Below are positions 39,001 through 52,807 of a stretch of 64,000 nt of DNA, piece after piece. Origin of the DNA: Echinococcus granulosus (Eukaryota; Platyhelminthes; Cestoda; Cyclophyllidea; Taeniidae); contig NW_020170381.1 of NCBI RefSeq assembly GCF_000524195.1, forward strand, positions 1,173,678 through 1,237,677. The letters run 5' to 3'. Below the pieces are notes generated by a model that saw only the letters and a list, made by a program, of their open reading frames with translations, was not told where the DNA came from and did no database searches. Made by a program: the position numbers and the translations under genes. The first letter of the stretch is position 1; each line of letters begins with the position of its first letter.

Positions 39001-42000
39001 TTTAAGGACTTTTTTAAATTAATCGTGTTCCAAATGGCAAATACTTTGTCCACCGATACAGATTGCAAATGCTGCACCACGGAATTTCGTCTGCCCATTC
39101 ACGTAGCACGGTAAAATCAAATCCCATGGTTGAAAACAACAAGATGCAACACCTAGTATGGATGGCTCTTAATCAAATAACAAATCTAAAAGTTTTTGAG
39201 AAAAATATCTTTAACATTATACTACGCAGCAGAGTAACTCGGTAAAATTCAAAAACGCTGAGCAGCCAATTTACAACGCTTTAATCTACACCCGTGAGCG
39301 TGGTACCACCGGCTCATTTCATTTGAAAGCATATCTAGAATCGCCGCTGTTAATGCCCGACAAATGAAAATCTCGAATAGGTCAAAAGTTGTTCAAGTAA
39401 ATATATTTATGGGTCAATAACCAGCAGAATGAAAAATTTGCATTGGAAAGTTTTGCCAACATCGCAGACGTTGATAAAGAAAAGGCATTTAGAACTAGTT
39501 TATATAAGCCATTTGATGGCCGAAAGCACGCGACATGCGACTGGAAATTTGATTACCTTGCAGCAAATTAGATTGTACAATCCACCTTGGCCAAATGGTC
39601 TCCTCACCTACAACGATTTTAATTAGAAAGTGTCTTGTTATATTGCTGGTAAGGCCATTTCTTTAAAAAGTGTTATAGTCTAGGTATTGGAGGTAATTTT
39701 GACTAATCACGGGTCACCACATTTCCAGATTCATTTGCAAAGTGATAAATTTTGCAGTTAAACTCTCACAAATGCATGTGAATCGCACCACGCTATGACA
39801 TTCGAATGAATGTACACAGAACATTTACTTCAAAACATCTTAGCAAAGAATGCGACCATGTGGCGCGGGGAAAACCTAGCTAGCGAACTTGACGTGGAAT
39901 TCATGCCAGCACGGGATATCTGAAGAAGCGTCTTGACGATTATGCTAGAATGTTATTGTTAGCCTAAAATCCAACCAAACATAGACTTATGCTTAAAATT
40001 AAATTGAAGTTCTCCAGTACTTTAATGCCATGAAACACATTTATGGGTGAACGAGGGAGGAAGTGATTTAGTGCAAAGCGTGGTAAATACAGCGAACCTA
40101 TTTTCAACTGGTTCTAATAATAGAAAGTTTAGAGAAATTGTAGAAAAATTAACGCATGGATGCAAGATGCTTTACTAGAGTTTGAACCATAATACTGCGA
40201 CTCACACTAAATATATACAAACTAGTAAATTTGACAAATCACATTTTCATTGAGATGCCTAAAACTGTGTACAGTTCGAACTTATGAAAGGCATTAGCAA
40301 CAAGAGAATCATGAGTTCTAAGCTTTAATTTGGAAAATTTCTGCTGATTAAAGATGCTTGTACGTTGACTTAATATGCATTCATTAAACATCCCTCTGCT
40401 ATTAACCGTTCTTATTCATCTTAGCAGTTTGCCCTCTGAAAGAAATCCCACAAGACATGAAAACCTTTGATGCTGGTAAAAAAGTTGGCAACTGGATGCA
40501 ATCGTTCCGGATTTCATGCTACTAGTAGTGCCTTATGATGTAGTTACACAAAATAAAAATGCATTAAAAAAGAGAACATATTGTGGATTGGCACACTTCA
40601 GAGCGTTTAAGGCGCTGATTTTTGATTGCCAGTAATGATACTAAGATTTCTTCCAGCAACAATAGCTGTTACTGACTACTTGGCATTTCGATGCAACAGT
40701 CTGCACAGACACAGGAGCTTGTTATTCCGAAATGGGGCATTTACTTGCTTTGAGTTTCACGATGTTCGCAAGTTGCTACGTAATTAGAAATTTCCATTGC
40801 AATGATCTAAGCCACACTCCTTCTCTTAATGTACACAACAAATATTTACGGGAGCATTTCCATTGCTATTTTGCCCTCCAAACTACTCATTTACTTTAAC
40901 TGCTGGCTACTTTTTCCTGCTCAATAATGAAAATCAACGCTGCAAACAGGATTCTCGCAGATCTTTTCAAAGCGCTGATATCTATGCTTTTATTGATGCT
41001 CAACTTTCCTAAAAATTATGGTTTTTATATAAAAGGAGAGTATTCATGAAATAAAACACACCTTCTTACTCAATCGCTGCATGAACAAATTCTACCTGAA
41101 AGCGGAGAAATTCAACCATTACATTGCCGCTCATCATGCTGCCAATGGCCGAATTCCCATCCCAATCACATCCAAAAACTAAACAGCGAGTGGAAAGAAA
41201 GTACAGAATCGTTGATTGCGGTCTGTTTACTAAGAAAATGGATTCACATCTATGTTCTTGTAGTACAATGCCTCATTGGATTATATTTATTTCACCCAAA
41301 GCCATTACTAATAGTATTAGGTGCTAAATTAGCTTGCAGCTACTCAATTTTCAGCCGTCAACTGTTGTCCTGATTATAAAAAGGCTGAAGTGTTACCGCC
41401 GAAAAGCCGGCCACCTAGCACTTGCACCCCAAATGTCGTTCGTTCTTTTGGGTCTTCGCACTCACGGCTGCCAATTTCAGCATTTACTTTTATTGACACA
41501 AAATATGCCTACTCCTTTCACTTCAAATTGAAAACCTATAATGTAAAAAAATTAACGGGACTATTTTATGCTAAGTTGGCTAAGAATAGATTATCCCTGT
41601 CTATTAGTGAAAATTTATTTATTTATTTAGAGTCCAGAAGACTCTTGAACTAAGGGCATTTAAAGTAGCAAGATCAAAACTACTAAGGTAGGTTAAATTT
41701 TAATGATTGAGATTCTTGATGGACCTTTTAATAGTACGATTTTGAGAAAGGTTAAAATGGAATTGGACACTGGCTAAGTTAGCCATTAGAAGTACAACAA
41801 GTATGCTGTTTTTTTTTCATCTTATTGCTATGACCAAAGTGTACTTAGTGACAGACGATGGTTCTCTTCTGATGTAGGGCCGTTTGTCCATTTAGATACA
41901 AGTTATTACTGTAGAAAGCCTCATTAGAGCAAGGACTTCTTCAAAAGACCCGCTTTACACATGAGGTTACAGGAATATTTGCCCGGGTAACTTAATTTTC

Positions 42001-45000
42001 AAGCACTACTGATGTTTGTCGATTTGGCGTTGTAAATATATGTATTTGGATCACAGGAATGCTCGCTTTTGGATGCGTCACAGAGAAAGCCTCTCCCTCC
42101 TTTATTTGCGGTTTGCAAAAGACGGTACGGAGATAGAATCTGCGCAGTAGGCTAAAAGCGCACCTCATTGTTGTCCTGAAAATTAATGGTAGGCACAGTG
42201 GGATACTAAAAATGTTTTGCATTTACAAATTGTGCAAAAATCATATGATTAGGCCAAAACCATTATTCCTTCATTGTATAAACTAAACGTCGTCATCTAG
42301 AGCAACGAGGTTTTTAAATGGAGGAGGCATATTTATTCCTACTGGTTGCTCCTTTCTCTGGGAAAAAGACTAAACAGCAGTTTGTGATTGCGCCTGCAGT
42401 TGCGTGTGATGGCTATTTCTTGCATGCGCTTCGGTATTACAGTGTAGCAGTACACATGGTAAAAACGGACGTATTTGTAAACCGAAGATGAGTAGGGTGA
42501 CTGCATTTCGAAGTATCTAACGAAGCAATTGGCTACCGTATTGCAGGGATTTGCTACTACTCTTGGCTTGATTGAAATAGTTGGCAGCTCAACAAAAAAT
42601 TATTCAAAGTGACCGATTCGAAGCGTTGTTGACGATAGTAAGCTCACTTAGGATTATTTCATTTTTGGGTTATTATCTAATTTTATCCTACTTATAATTA
42701 ATTTAGTGCACTGCAGTTAAAGTATAAGCTAAAGACTGTAAATTAATTTTTAACTTCCTAAATACTCATAGTTATCCCTACAAGTGCAAATACCTCTAGA
42801 TTTCTTCATGTTTCTTTAGAGAGCTCAGTGATGGTGTTAATCTTTGTTAATGTTTCGCGCCAACTTAGGCTTTGATCTTGAAAGAGCGGGTATTCACGTC
42901 AATGCAGGCGGCATTTCACGTTTGTCGGGAGATTTGTACGGAATTCGGCAATTTTTCACTAATAAAATGTCCGCTGTTTAAGGAAATGCAAATACTTTCA
43001 GTAAATCAACATGCCACCATAAAACATTTCACAGCTAGTTGCATCAAAAATTGCCGATGAAAATAAATCACACACATTCAAACAACCTCTGTTTAAAAAT
43101 GAGGCGCAAACTCACAATTATTTTAAAAGTGCGCTTCATTAAATGTAACATGATTGAAGTGGAGAGCAGCCTGCCAAAATGCATAATGACTTTGATGATT
43201 TTAAGTTATTAGAATTGGGTTTTATTTCCTTCGGTATGATACGGCTCTGAAATAAATTTATTGCAGTTATTCAAGAAATGCTCCTAATTTTGGTCGCATT
43301 CAGCGTCCACTGGTGCATACTTCAAAAGTAATTAAAGTGCGTCTTAGTCCGTGAATAAGGATTTTAAAGCAATATGAATGGATTGTATTTACAAAGGCTT
43401 CCAAAATCTAGGTATGACAACAGGTATCTCACCGTGCGCCAAGCTTGCGCAAATTTCTCATAAGTGGATATGGACTAACGCCATAAACGCTAATATACTA
43501 ACGCCACTTTTTACCACGAAACATAAAGTACTAATTGCATTGAAAATATTGCGGACTTGGGCCGTTTTTCCACTGTCGTTTGATAACTGAAGAAATGTTC
43601 CTATATCAGATACGAGCAAGAGAAATTTTCTCACCCCTGACAAAATAGTAGCTGGAAATGAAAAAAAATATGCTGATAGATAAAATGGAAATGGCTAGAC
43701 ACATTGTCGATTAAGGCCTTCTTTAGGAAAAAGTGGACGACCAAAAAATAGTGACGAAGGACGAACAGTTTAAGCATCTCCATTTAGGAAGGCAACATTT
43801 TCAATCTTCCATCTTCCATTAGGGAGATCCACAGCAACCTTTCAGTGCAAAGAAAAATAGCGTACAATCTAACTGTTATAAAAAGAGGACGCAGTTTCAC
43901 ATTTTCCTGACACGAAAGTTTTCAAGTTATTCCATTTCTGTATAGGCGATATCTCATACGATTTTTTACTGACTAGCTACAGCATCTTTTTAATGGTTTG
44001 TTTGCGTGTTCTTCAAATCTAGATAGCTCAAAATTTCAAACCTTCATGGACTTTAAATTTTCGTTACAATATCTATCGTATTTACACCAGCGTTTGATAT
44101 AGAGAGCTAATAAAATTTGGTCCACAAGCAACAAGTAAGTGTTATTTGGCATACAAATCCAAATGAACCCATATTAATTCATACTCTATGTTAGCATTTC
44201 CAAGTTACGTCAGCACTGCATGGAACTATGCCTCAACATCTTAAAAATGAGTTTAACATTTAATCTATTGAAGTGTCTACATTTTGGACTTTGTTTCATA
44301 ACCCGCTTCGTTAAGCTTAATAAATCCATTCCTCATTGAAACTGGAATACTTGAGCAAAAACCGGACACAAGATTAATAGACAGTCAGTTGGAATGGTGA
44401 CAACCGAATAAATAAGACAAGTCTTGACCCCTTTTTTAAGGTTAAAATTTATGTGGAAATATGCTAGGTCACTGGCCTACACAATCATTTACTCGATGTT
44501 CCGAATGCTTGAGCACAATCTTTTCTTACCGATTGATACATCATTTCGACACATATTATCTACATAACAGTATGAATAATAGCTTCATGCAACAAAGCTT
44601 AAAATATATCGCCTTTTGAGCGGCGTATCCCTCCCCCTAAAGGAATAAAGTAATTGAATGAGGTTCGCCCCTACTTTTTTCTAATTATTCTCTGTGAATT
44701 GTGTTGAATATCTGGGAATTTAGGTTTTTGGAAAGTACTGGAACTAAGTTAATAGCCTAATTACGTTCCTCATTAATACAGCTAAGGACACAGTGATATA
44801 TCAAGTACGCCTCATCAGTTAAGAAGGCGAATAATTCTTCTCTGTTTACATAAATACATTTGGTCGTACAAATATTATTAAACGCACTGGCTCAGAAATG
44901 TTCGTCAACCAACGAGTTTAAAACAAATTAGAAATTCTTAGAATTTAAGTATCTCTGGTTTGTTTATGTAGTAAAAGAAATACAAAAATCACACTAACTT

Positions 45001-48000
45001 ATTGGGACTCTCTTAAATACGCATTACATGTATATACGCAACAGGGGATGAATTTACAGGGCACAATCAACTCACAACCATACGCTCTGTACCCACGCAT
45101 GTATAGATAATAAGCGGATAAATGCTGCCGATTAGAAGAGTAAAATTTGAGGGGAAAACGTACATGCGATGTTGTTACTCGCCCGTCTGTACAGTAATGA
45201 TTAATGGCTGACATTTTTTCACCGTCCGACATATTTTAGCACTTTGTAAGGTAACTTTCGGGTGCCACCACTCGCCTTGGTTTAGTAAGTACGAGTTTTA
45301 CAGTATTGCGAGCTCAAAATTAGAGTCACAGTAATTTGTTTTTTTCCCAATTTTTGGGCATGTTTTGTATAAGATAAAGGCATTTATATGACATTCCCAC
45401 TGTTAATTTTTGCAAAAATATTTATAATGAAAACGCAAGGCACTGTATTATTTAGAGATACCTGACTGAAATATTGAAAACTTTATTGAAAGTTCATGTG
45501 GTGAAAATGGTTTATTTACCTAATGCAGATTTGAAGCACACAACATGCATTATAAGAAGCCCATTATCACGGCATTGCTACTATATACACTGCTTTTATA
45601 TTCCAAAAGTTTGACCCAAATTTGTTATTAAGCGGCATTTTTCATATTAATATCAAACATCTTTTACTGTGGGCGATCTACTTTAATTTTTATGGACTTG
45701 ATGAAACACTCATTGTGGTATATTTTGTCAACTAGGCGTTTCAATTAAATAGTATGGTTCAGATATTCATTTACAAGTTCCTACATTATTTGCAAATCCG
45801 ATTAAAATTAATCGCTATTTAAAAATATATTGAGCTAAATTTGCTGCACGTGTTCTAGTAAGAGAATAGAAATTAGATCTATTCTAGCAAGTCTCGATCC
45901 TATATATCAGGTTGCACTACAAGCCGTCTCATGATTTAGTGAGAATACACATTACCTATTCATATCCGTACCGAGTAAGTGTCTTCAAATTAAATATGTT
46001 TACATATGGCGGAAATTGAAGTCAGTGGGTCTTCACCTCTTCCACACATCTCCATAACCATTGGTTTTGTAAGAATTGTTATTATTTTAAAAAAGGAAAT
46101 TTCCTGTGTTGTAAGAATTAATTAATTGCCTTCCTTTAAACAATAAAAAGTCAAATAGATATGAGACCAACTTATCTAGGCAGTTTTAGAAGTGAGAGGC
46201 GCTCGTGGTTGCCTTTTATATTATCTAACCTCTGTAGCGTGAGGTAAATTTTGGGGCTGCAAAACTAAAGATTTGTGCATCAGTAATCCACGAGTGCTTA
46301 CAATCTACAACTTAAAAAATAAAATTTAGATCTGCAAAACTAAAAGCAAACTACACAAAAAGTGATTGCGATAACCTTTTGACGGAAAGTTGAATTTTGC
46401 TGAAAGTGAAGTTTCTGTGGAAACTTGACGGGCCAGATAGTGAATGCTTCTTATGCGTGACGCTACTCGAAAAAGCGTTAATGCCAAATGATAAATAAAT
46501 CTCATTATAAAGCTTACAAAATGTCTCCAGTCCTTACGACGTAAAAATTCCCTGCAGTCGTTGATGGCGAAGTTGCATCAATCGTCACAACACATTGCAA
46601 GAGTTGCTGCGAAATGAAAAAGTAACAACGACCTCCTCCCTACCGTTCTAACGGCATATGCTATTTTAACAGTAAGTTTATCAAGTGGATTACTATAGTT
46701 AATGGACTTTTATGCGCCTTTCTATTACAAAACCCTATTAATAAATAAAACATGCAGACAGTTAACAAGAATTTGCGTCGCAGTTTTCGACGCGACACCA
46801 AAGACCGAGCATCATACAGGTAGCATTTGTCAACTTAAAATGCTCTATAACGACATGTAAACCTTGTCAAGAATAATTCAAGTACACCTTAACTTCATTT
46901 AACTTTATTCAAAATCACTACTTTTGAATGTAGCATGTTTTGTTTGAAATTAAGGAATTACTCTCTGCAAGTTTTGCTGCTTATAGAAAAGTACTTTCGT
47001 CTAGACTTTACTAATAAATAGATTTGACATCAAATCTCTTATTTTCAGCTTGAAAACGTGTAGACACAGACGGTTTTTTGAATGGACTTAGCCGAATGGA
47101 ATCCATTTGCGCCCGTTTTATGAAGTTAATCATACACTAGAAAAGTGTTTACTTTTTTCGTTGTGACATTTATTGCATCGAAATACTTTTTATGCAGTGC
47201 TTTGCACGTATACGATAGCGGAAGGCATTGCAAAATGTGTACGTTTGTATTTCGACACAATTGTGCTGATTAACGACTATGCATTTGAAAGTTTTACACA
47301 TCCTACTCCACACCCCTCATTATACTGCCGTAATCGGTGCCAACGTTTTTGATTATACATTATTTTAAGTTAAATATGAAATGCACAATTACAACACAAA
47401 TGTCTAAATCTCCGCATCAGCTGAATTGACGAGGGGATAGGGGGTGGGAGGGTTTGTAAACTTGCGAAATTTATACGCACCAATACTTTGAGCGTAGAAG
47501 AGTTTCTGTGAGTCATTTGGGACAAGTTGTAAAATCAAAGGCTGCAGCTGGTAATAAAATGACTTATGAGTTAGCGGCAACTATGTGTAGTAAAAAATAC
47601 AAATACGTGGCAAAGATAGGTTGGCATGTTGTGTCACATTTCATATTATCAGATGTATTACAGAACGCTCTGTGTATTAATAACTGATTATACGTGGTTT
47701 AGTGCACAGCTATGGGTAGGTGCTAGTTAACTCCAAAATTACACCGTAAATACAAAGTAATTACTGCTAGAGTTAGTTCACTGATAAAATGAACTACATG
47801 GGTTTATTTATTAAAGCTTAAAAAATTAGACAAGGATATCTAGGATTATTTGTCAAATATTATTGTAATTTGGCATATAGTGGTGTGTCGTTTAGCCACA
47901 CTATAATAATGGACAAAAATTACGGTAGATTTGAAAATTAGACAAAAACATCAGGTAAATATGCGCACGAAACACGTGATCCTAAAATAAATTGACGCGA

Positions 48001-51000
48001 CATCTTACAGTTGCGCATTTTATATTTTAGCTCATAATTTACATAATGTCGAGAATTCTAGGATATCTTATCATTATTTACCCTAGTATTCTTGCTTTTT
48101 CAAATAAAGGGAAATACGTGCAAGTAGAGAATCACGCTGAAGCTCCACCCACACGTACTGAGATGTCGTTTTAACTGAAATTTAGACAATTTAATTGCTA
48201 TTAGAAAATGCCTCTTCTAGCGATGCTTTCGGAAAAACAAAAAAACTAAGTAGAGGTCTCCCCCAAAACTTGCCTCCGTTATTTTCTAAGTTCTTCTTTG
48301 CAAAATCAAGCCAAGGACTGTTATGATATTAAAAAACCCAAGTAGATAATTTTACGAACGAAAAGGAGTTGAAACTAGGTCATTATTGAGTTATAAATTA
48401 GTGGGATCTTAAAGTAAACAAGGTTCTCTTAGAAGATTTTTATTTTACTACACCCTAGATAATATAACCTTCTGGTTATTTTTCCCATATTTCTCACAAA
48501 ATTGGAACAAGAATGTAATATTGTTGCAGTTCAAATAGATCTCTAAAACACCTAACAGGATAAAAGTGGATTAAGTTCAGGCACAAAAAATCAAGTGATA
48601 CCTTTATTTAGTAAGTTTTTGTTGCAACGCAGGAGCACAAATAGAATAATCATTTTCCTGTATCTCATGTTACACGATCTTTCATGTTGCAGATGAATGG
48701 TATACACATAAATACACGGAGTCTTAAAAATTTACCATGACTTTTGTGAATTCGATTGTCATCTGCATGGAGGATTAAAAAAATTTCCATTTTTAAGGTT
48801 CCCTCTAGAGGGGGTAAACAGTTCACCCAGTTTGCCAATTTTAAAACAGCTTAGTCTGCAGCGTTTAGACCAGAAAGCTTCAAATGGTAAAAAGTCTACT
48901 TCAAAATTCACATCTAAAGTGGTCATTTTTATGAAGAACTAAAGCAACTCAACAAATGACCATTCCACTGAATTGGGCAATTTTATGTTCTCTTTATCAA
49001 CATTCATTTTTTAGAAACTCACTCCCTAAAACTTATTCTCTGCAAATTCTTCTTTACTATCACCCTTTATTCATGGCGAAATATACATGCTATAGTTGGT
49101 ATTTTTCACTTTCGTTCGTTACTCCGAGTGAGGGTTGGGGCTCAGTGATAAAGGCCAACGTGCCGCAAATGCGTTTTCGACATTAATGAAAGCAGACAAG
49201 TCCGATTTATAAATTACAGACAAAAGTGCTCCGGCAGTGTCCTTCCAACATATTATTTACACACTACGAATGGAAGTGGTGCTACAGCAGCGGTTATTGT
49301 GGAAATTGAGCTTCTGCCTTTGGCGGCAAGTTGCACCTGCTTCCCGTATGCCCATGGGAGGTGGGTCTTTAGAGTAAGATTCCAGTGGCTAGAATAACTC
49401 CCCGCTAAGTAGCTCGTGCAGCCTGCTCATTGACAGTTTTGGTCGGTGTTTCACTTTAGGATGCTTCTGTATTGCATATTCTTCTACCTATAGTAGACGA
49501 GAGGTAAAACAAAAAACATGTTCGACTATCATTAAATTAAGGTTGTCAAAGATTAGTACAGGTGCCGCTTTTAGGGATGGTTAAAAATTGTTGTTTTGTA
49601 AAGGCGCTTCGGTTTTTTAGTGTGTTCACCTAAAACAACCTCTAAAAAGCGATGAGAGTGTTAGGTATAAAACAGCAACATGAGCTTCGATGGCTGCAGA
49701 ACATTCGTCAGGAATTTCATTCGTTTAATTAAGAAATTTAAAAGAGATCAGGGTGGTTTTAACTTATTAAAAATAAGGGTAGTATGAGACCAGGATCTAA
49801 ATAATTTGGATACATTAGAGGAAAGCAACACCCTAATCAGTCAAAGTTGGGTGCATTTAATATTTGACTAATAAATAGAAAAAGACAAAACCAACACACA
49901 ATGATAGGGCGACAGAACCATATAATAATGTGGGTTATTCGCAATGCTTATCGTACGCTCGTAAATAACAGTAACTGTTGTAATGCTACCTTTCCGTGAA
50001 GCTCAATGCCTAGCGACGAAAGGGTTCGTACAGAGCTTGTCAGTAAATAGGCGCGATGCTGCCTACTTACAAGCTGAAGGCTCTACAGAGTTTCACGCTC
50101 ACCTCCGCACTCGTAACTTTTGATATCAAAATTTTCTTATAATTCTGCTATGGTAGAGTGAAAGAATGGTAGAATATTAGAGGGTTGAAACTGAAAGAAA
50201 GTGGAATAAAGCAGACGAGGAAGTAAATCCGATTTTTTACTAGCGTGATTGGAGTTACCAAATGCACTACAATTCGCTCCAGAATTTCCCCGTATCTTAC
50301 ACAAATATGCAGAAGAATCAACCATTGGTGGATACACCAAAGTGAACAGAAGTACTCACAGGATCTACTGACTAAAGATCAAAGGCAGGACATAGAGACT
50401 CCTCCTCGTTTTAAAAACAAGTCAAGAATGACAGTCAAAAGCAATTCTGCATCTTCTAAAGAGCAAGGAAAAGAGTATTTCCGCATAAGAACTTCGGAAA
50501 ACTCATTCAAAACAAATCAAAACACCCAATCACATGCATAAGAGAATTAATAACCTCTTTATTCAATAGGTACATAGGGAATAAACTTTGCAGACTCTGC
50601 TTACCTTGTTTAAAGGCTTTTAATCCATAAGTCAAACCACTTAAGCACTGTACCTTCCAATGAATTGCGCACAGTTATATAAGCTTTCAGGATGCGAACG
50701 TTAAATAGATAGTTTGTGATTTCCTTGGGTAAGCACTTGTTATTCCAATGAACGCTATTAGAATGAGAGAAACGACTTAAAGACCAAGCATTTTTTTCAA
50801 AACCGTAATTATTTTATAATAACAGTAATAAAAAGCTCTAAGTACATCCAAAGTTTTGGCTGATTTATACCCTGTGAACATAAGAAAATCAACATTACGT
50901 TCATGTGGCTATTAATCGAGTTGAACCGGTGTTAAAGTGATTAAGTTAAGTGGCGTCCTGGGCTAAATTCATTACAAGTCCCAGATCCGCGCCTAATCCT

Positions 51001-52807
51001 ATGAGGCTTATTTGCATAAATCCTTGTGCAAGGGAGTTTATGGAAAGTGAGCCTCGTGCGAGGAAACGTGTACTTTCATTACGTCGCTAAGGTGGCTTAG
51101 CGCGGTGCTTAAAACTCACACGTTGATTACTTTAGCCAATTACTCTTATAGATCGCTCTAAATCTCACAAGAGCTCGCAGATCTACCAAAGAGAATGACT
51201 TTAATTTAGGAATTTTTATAAAATTTGGATTGTCACTTCCATATCGAGCTAAATCTTTCCAAGGCGTCAACTCAATTAAGTGCGCATTTTAAGCCGCTTG
51301 TTTTTTAAATTCTATACTCGGCTCAATTGTGAGACGCGTATTTTTACTATATCAGCTGGCAGCGAATTAGTGCACCGTTACTGTACATATATTGGTCCAT
51401 ATTAGTTTCATTTAGAACAATTAGGCATTTTTATTTATTTATTATTTATTTATTTATTATTCAAGAGACGTTCTTCACTGAATCCTACTTGTGTCCTCAC
51501 TTTCAAATAGTTACAAGATACCATTATTTTTGTTTACATGTAAAAATACTTTGAATTAAATGATTCATGCACAGCATATATTCGTGCACTGCCACTTCCT
51601 GAAACTCGGATGAGTACGCTTTAAGAAATCCTTTTAAACACAGCAAGTCCATAGGAAGAAATTTTCTTCGATAGTATCCCCCCTCGGGACTATCACATTT
51701 TTAGATGACTAGAGGCCAGTTTTAAGACTGTCTCTTTTTCTTAAAGACCTGGAGTTAAAAAATCCGTTGTTAACACTTGAATATTCCGTGTAAGTGTTCT
51801 TTTCAAGTTTCGGCACCACCTATACCAGCTGCTGAATTTTTACCCTTATACGTGCCCTGTTACCTTTGTAAAGCTTCCACTCACGAACCGGCAATGCTTC
51901 CTCCGTATGATCACCGGTAACTGTAAATGCCAAAAATGCAATTTAATAGTCAAGCCTCTGCAACCATTCCTTGGTATGTTAACCGAATCTAGAATTAAAA
52001 ATGCAGTATGCTTAGTTCAAATAAGCATATCATCCTATTTGAGGGTGAAGCATTGTGTCAGCAAGTACAAATGCAACACCTAGAAATATTCAAGGCTTTG
52101 TTTGTGCACTATGTCCAGCCAATATGGGCACACGATCGCAAAATTTGCAGCCAGAGTTCAAGAAGTAGATGAGTAGTGTCTGAACATTTCAAGCTGACCT
52201 TCGATAAGAGCAAAGTCTTAACAGAAAACACTTTGCCTCATTACTTTTGAATCGTTTGTAGATGGGAAATTGAATCTAATTTTGGTTTAAATGAAACAGG
52301 TGAAAAGTTTGCTGGAAATTTTAAAGGGGAAAAAAGACTCCAAACAGGTTCATAGGTCTCCATCTGTATCACAACTAAGATGGCATTTTCCTGTAAGGTA
52401 GTAGAAAAATTGTATCTTCTCAACTAAAACTGAAAAATAAATCAGTTGGAAAAGACGACACTAATAGAATGGAAAAACAAATAGGTAATTTTAAAGTCAT
52501 TTTATTTTGGAATTTGCTATTTTAGGCAAATAAAAATAATGCCTGTTATTTCTATCTGCGAGCCAAATAACCAGTATGAACAATGAATGGTTGGCCTAGC
52601 GAGCATTTATTTAGCCTCACCGAACATTATCACACAACGCTTAAATATTTAAAATGAACTTATCCGTTTGGGTTAGCATTTCCTCAACATTTAAATAGAT
52701 GATATACTACATGCACTCCCAGCATAAAGAAATACAGAAGATAAAATCCATTACGGATGAAATATAATGAGAATAAAAAAGTAAAGAGGCCCCAGAGTAC
52801 ACATACG
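36080..52807. other. Gene-poor region of about 17 kb
   Basis: No protein exon, tRNA or rRNA can be supported on either strand. The longest open frames are under 100 codons, with composition expected from AT-rich random sequence. There are A- or T-rich runs and tetranucleotide tracts, and no long GC-rich islands like those elsewhere in the window. It may be intergenic or part of an intron of a gene whose exons I cannot see. Small RNAs cannot be excluded by eye. Confidence 0.5.
51427..51461. repeat. ATTT-type simple repeat
   Basis: Imperfect tandem TTTA units broken by one shortened unit. A shorter TTTA tract of the same type occurs at 41612-41629. Confidence 0.8.

Noticed and set aside
50245..50541. 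98-codon plus-strand ORF rich in Lys, Ser and Gln
   Set aside because: It begins with a non-ATG codon, has no recognisable motif and no convincing splice partners. An ORF of this length is expected by chance in 17 kb of AT-rich DNA.
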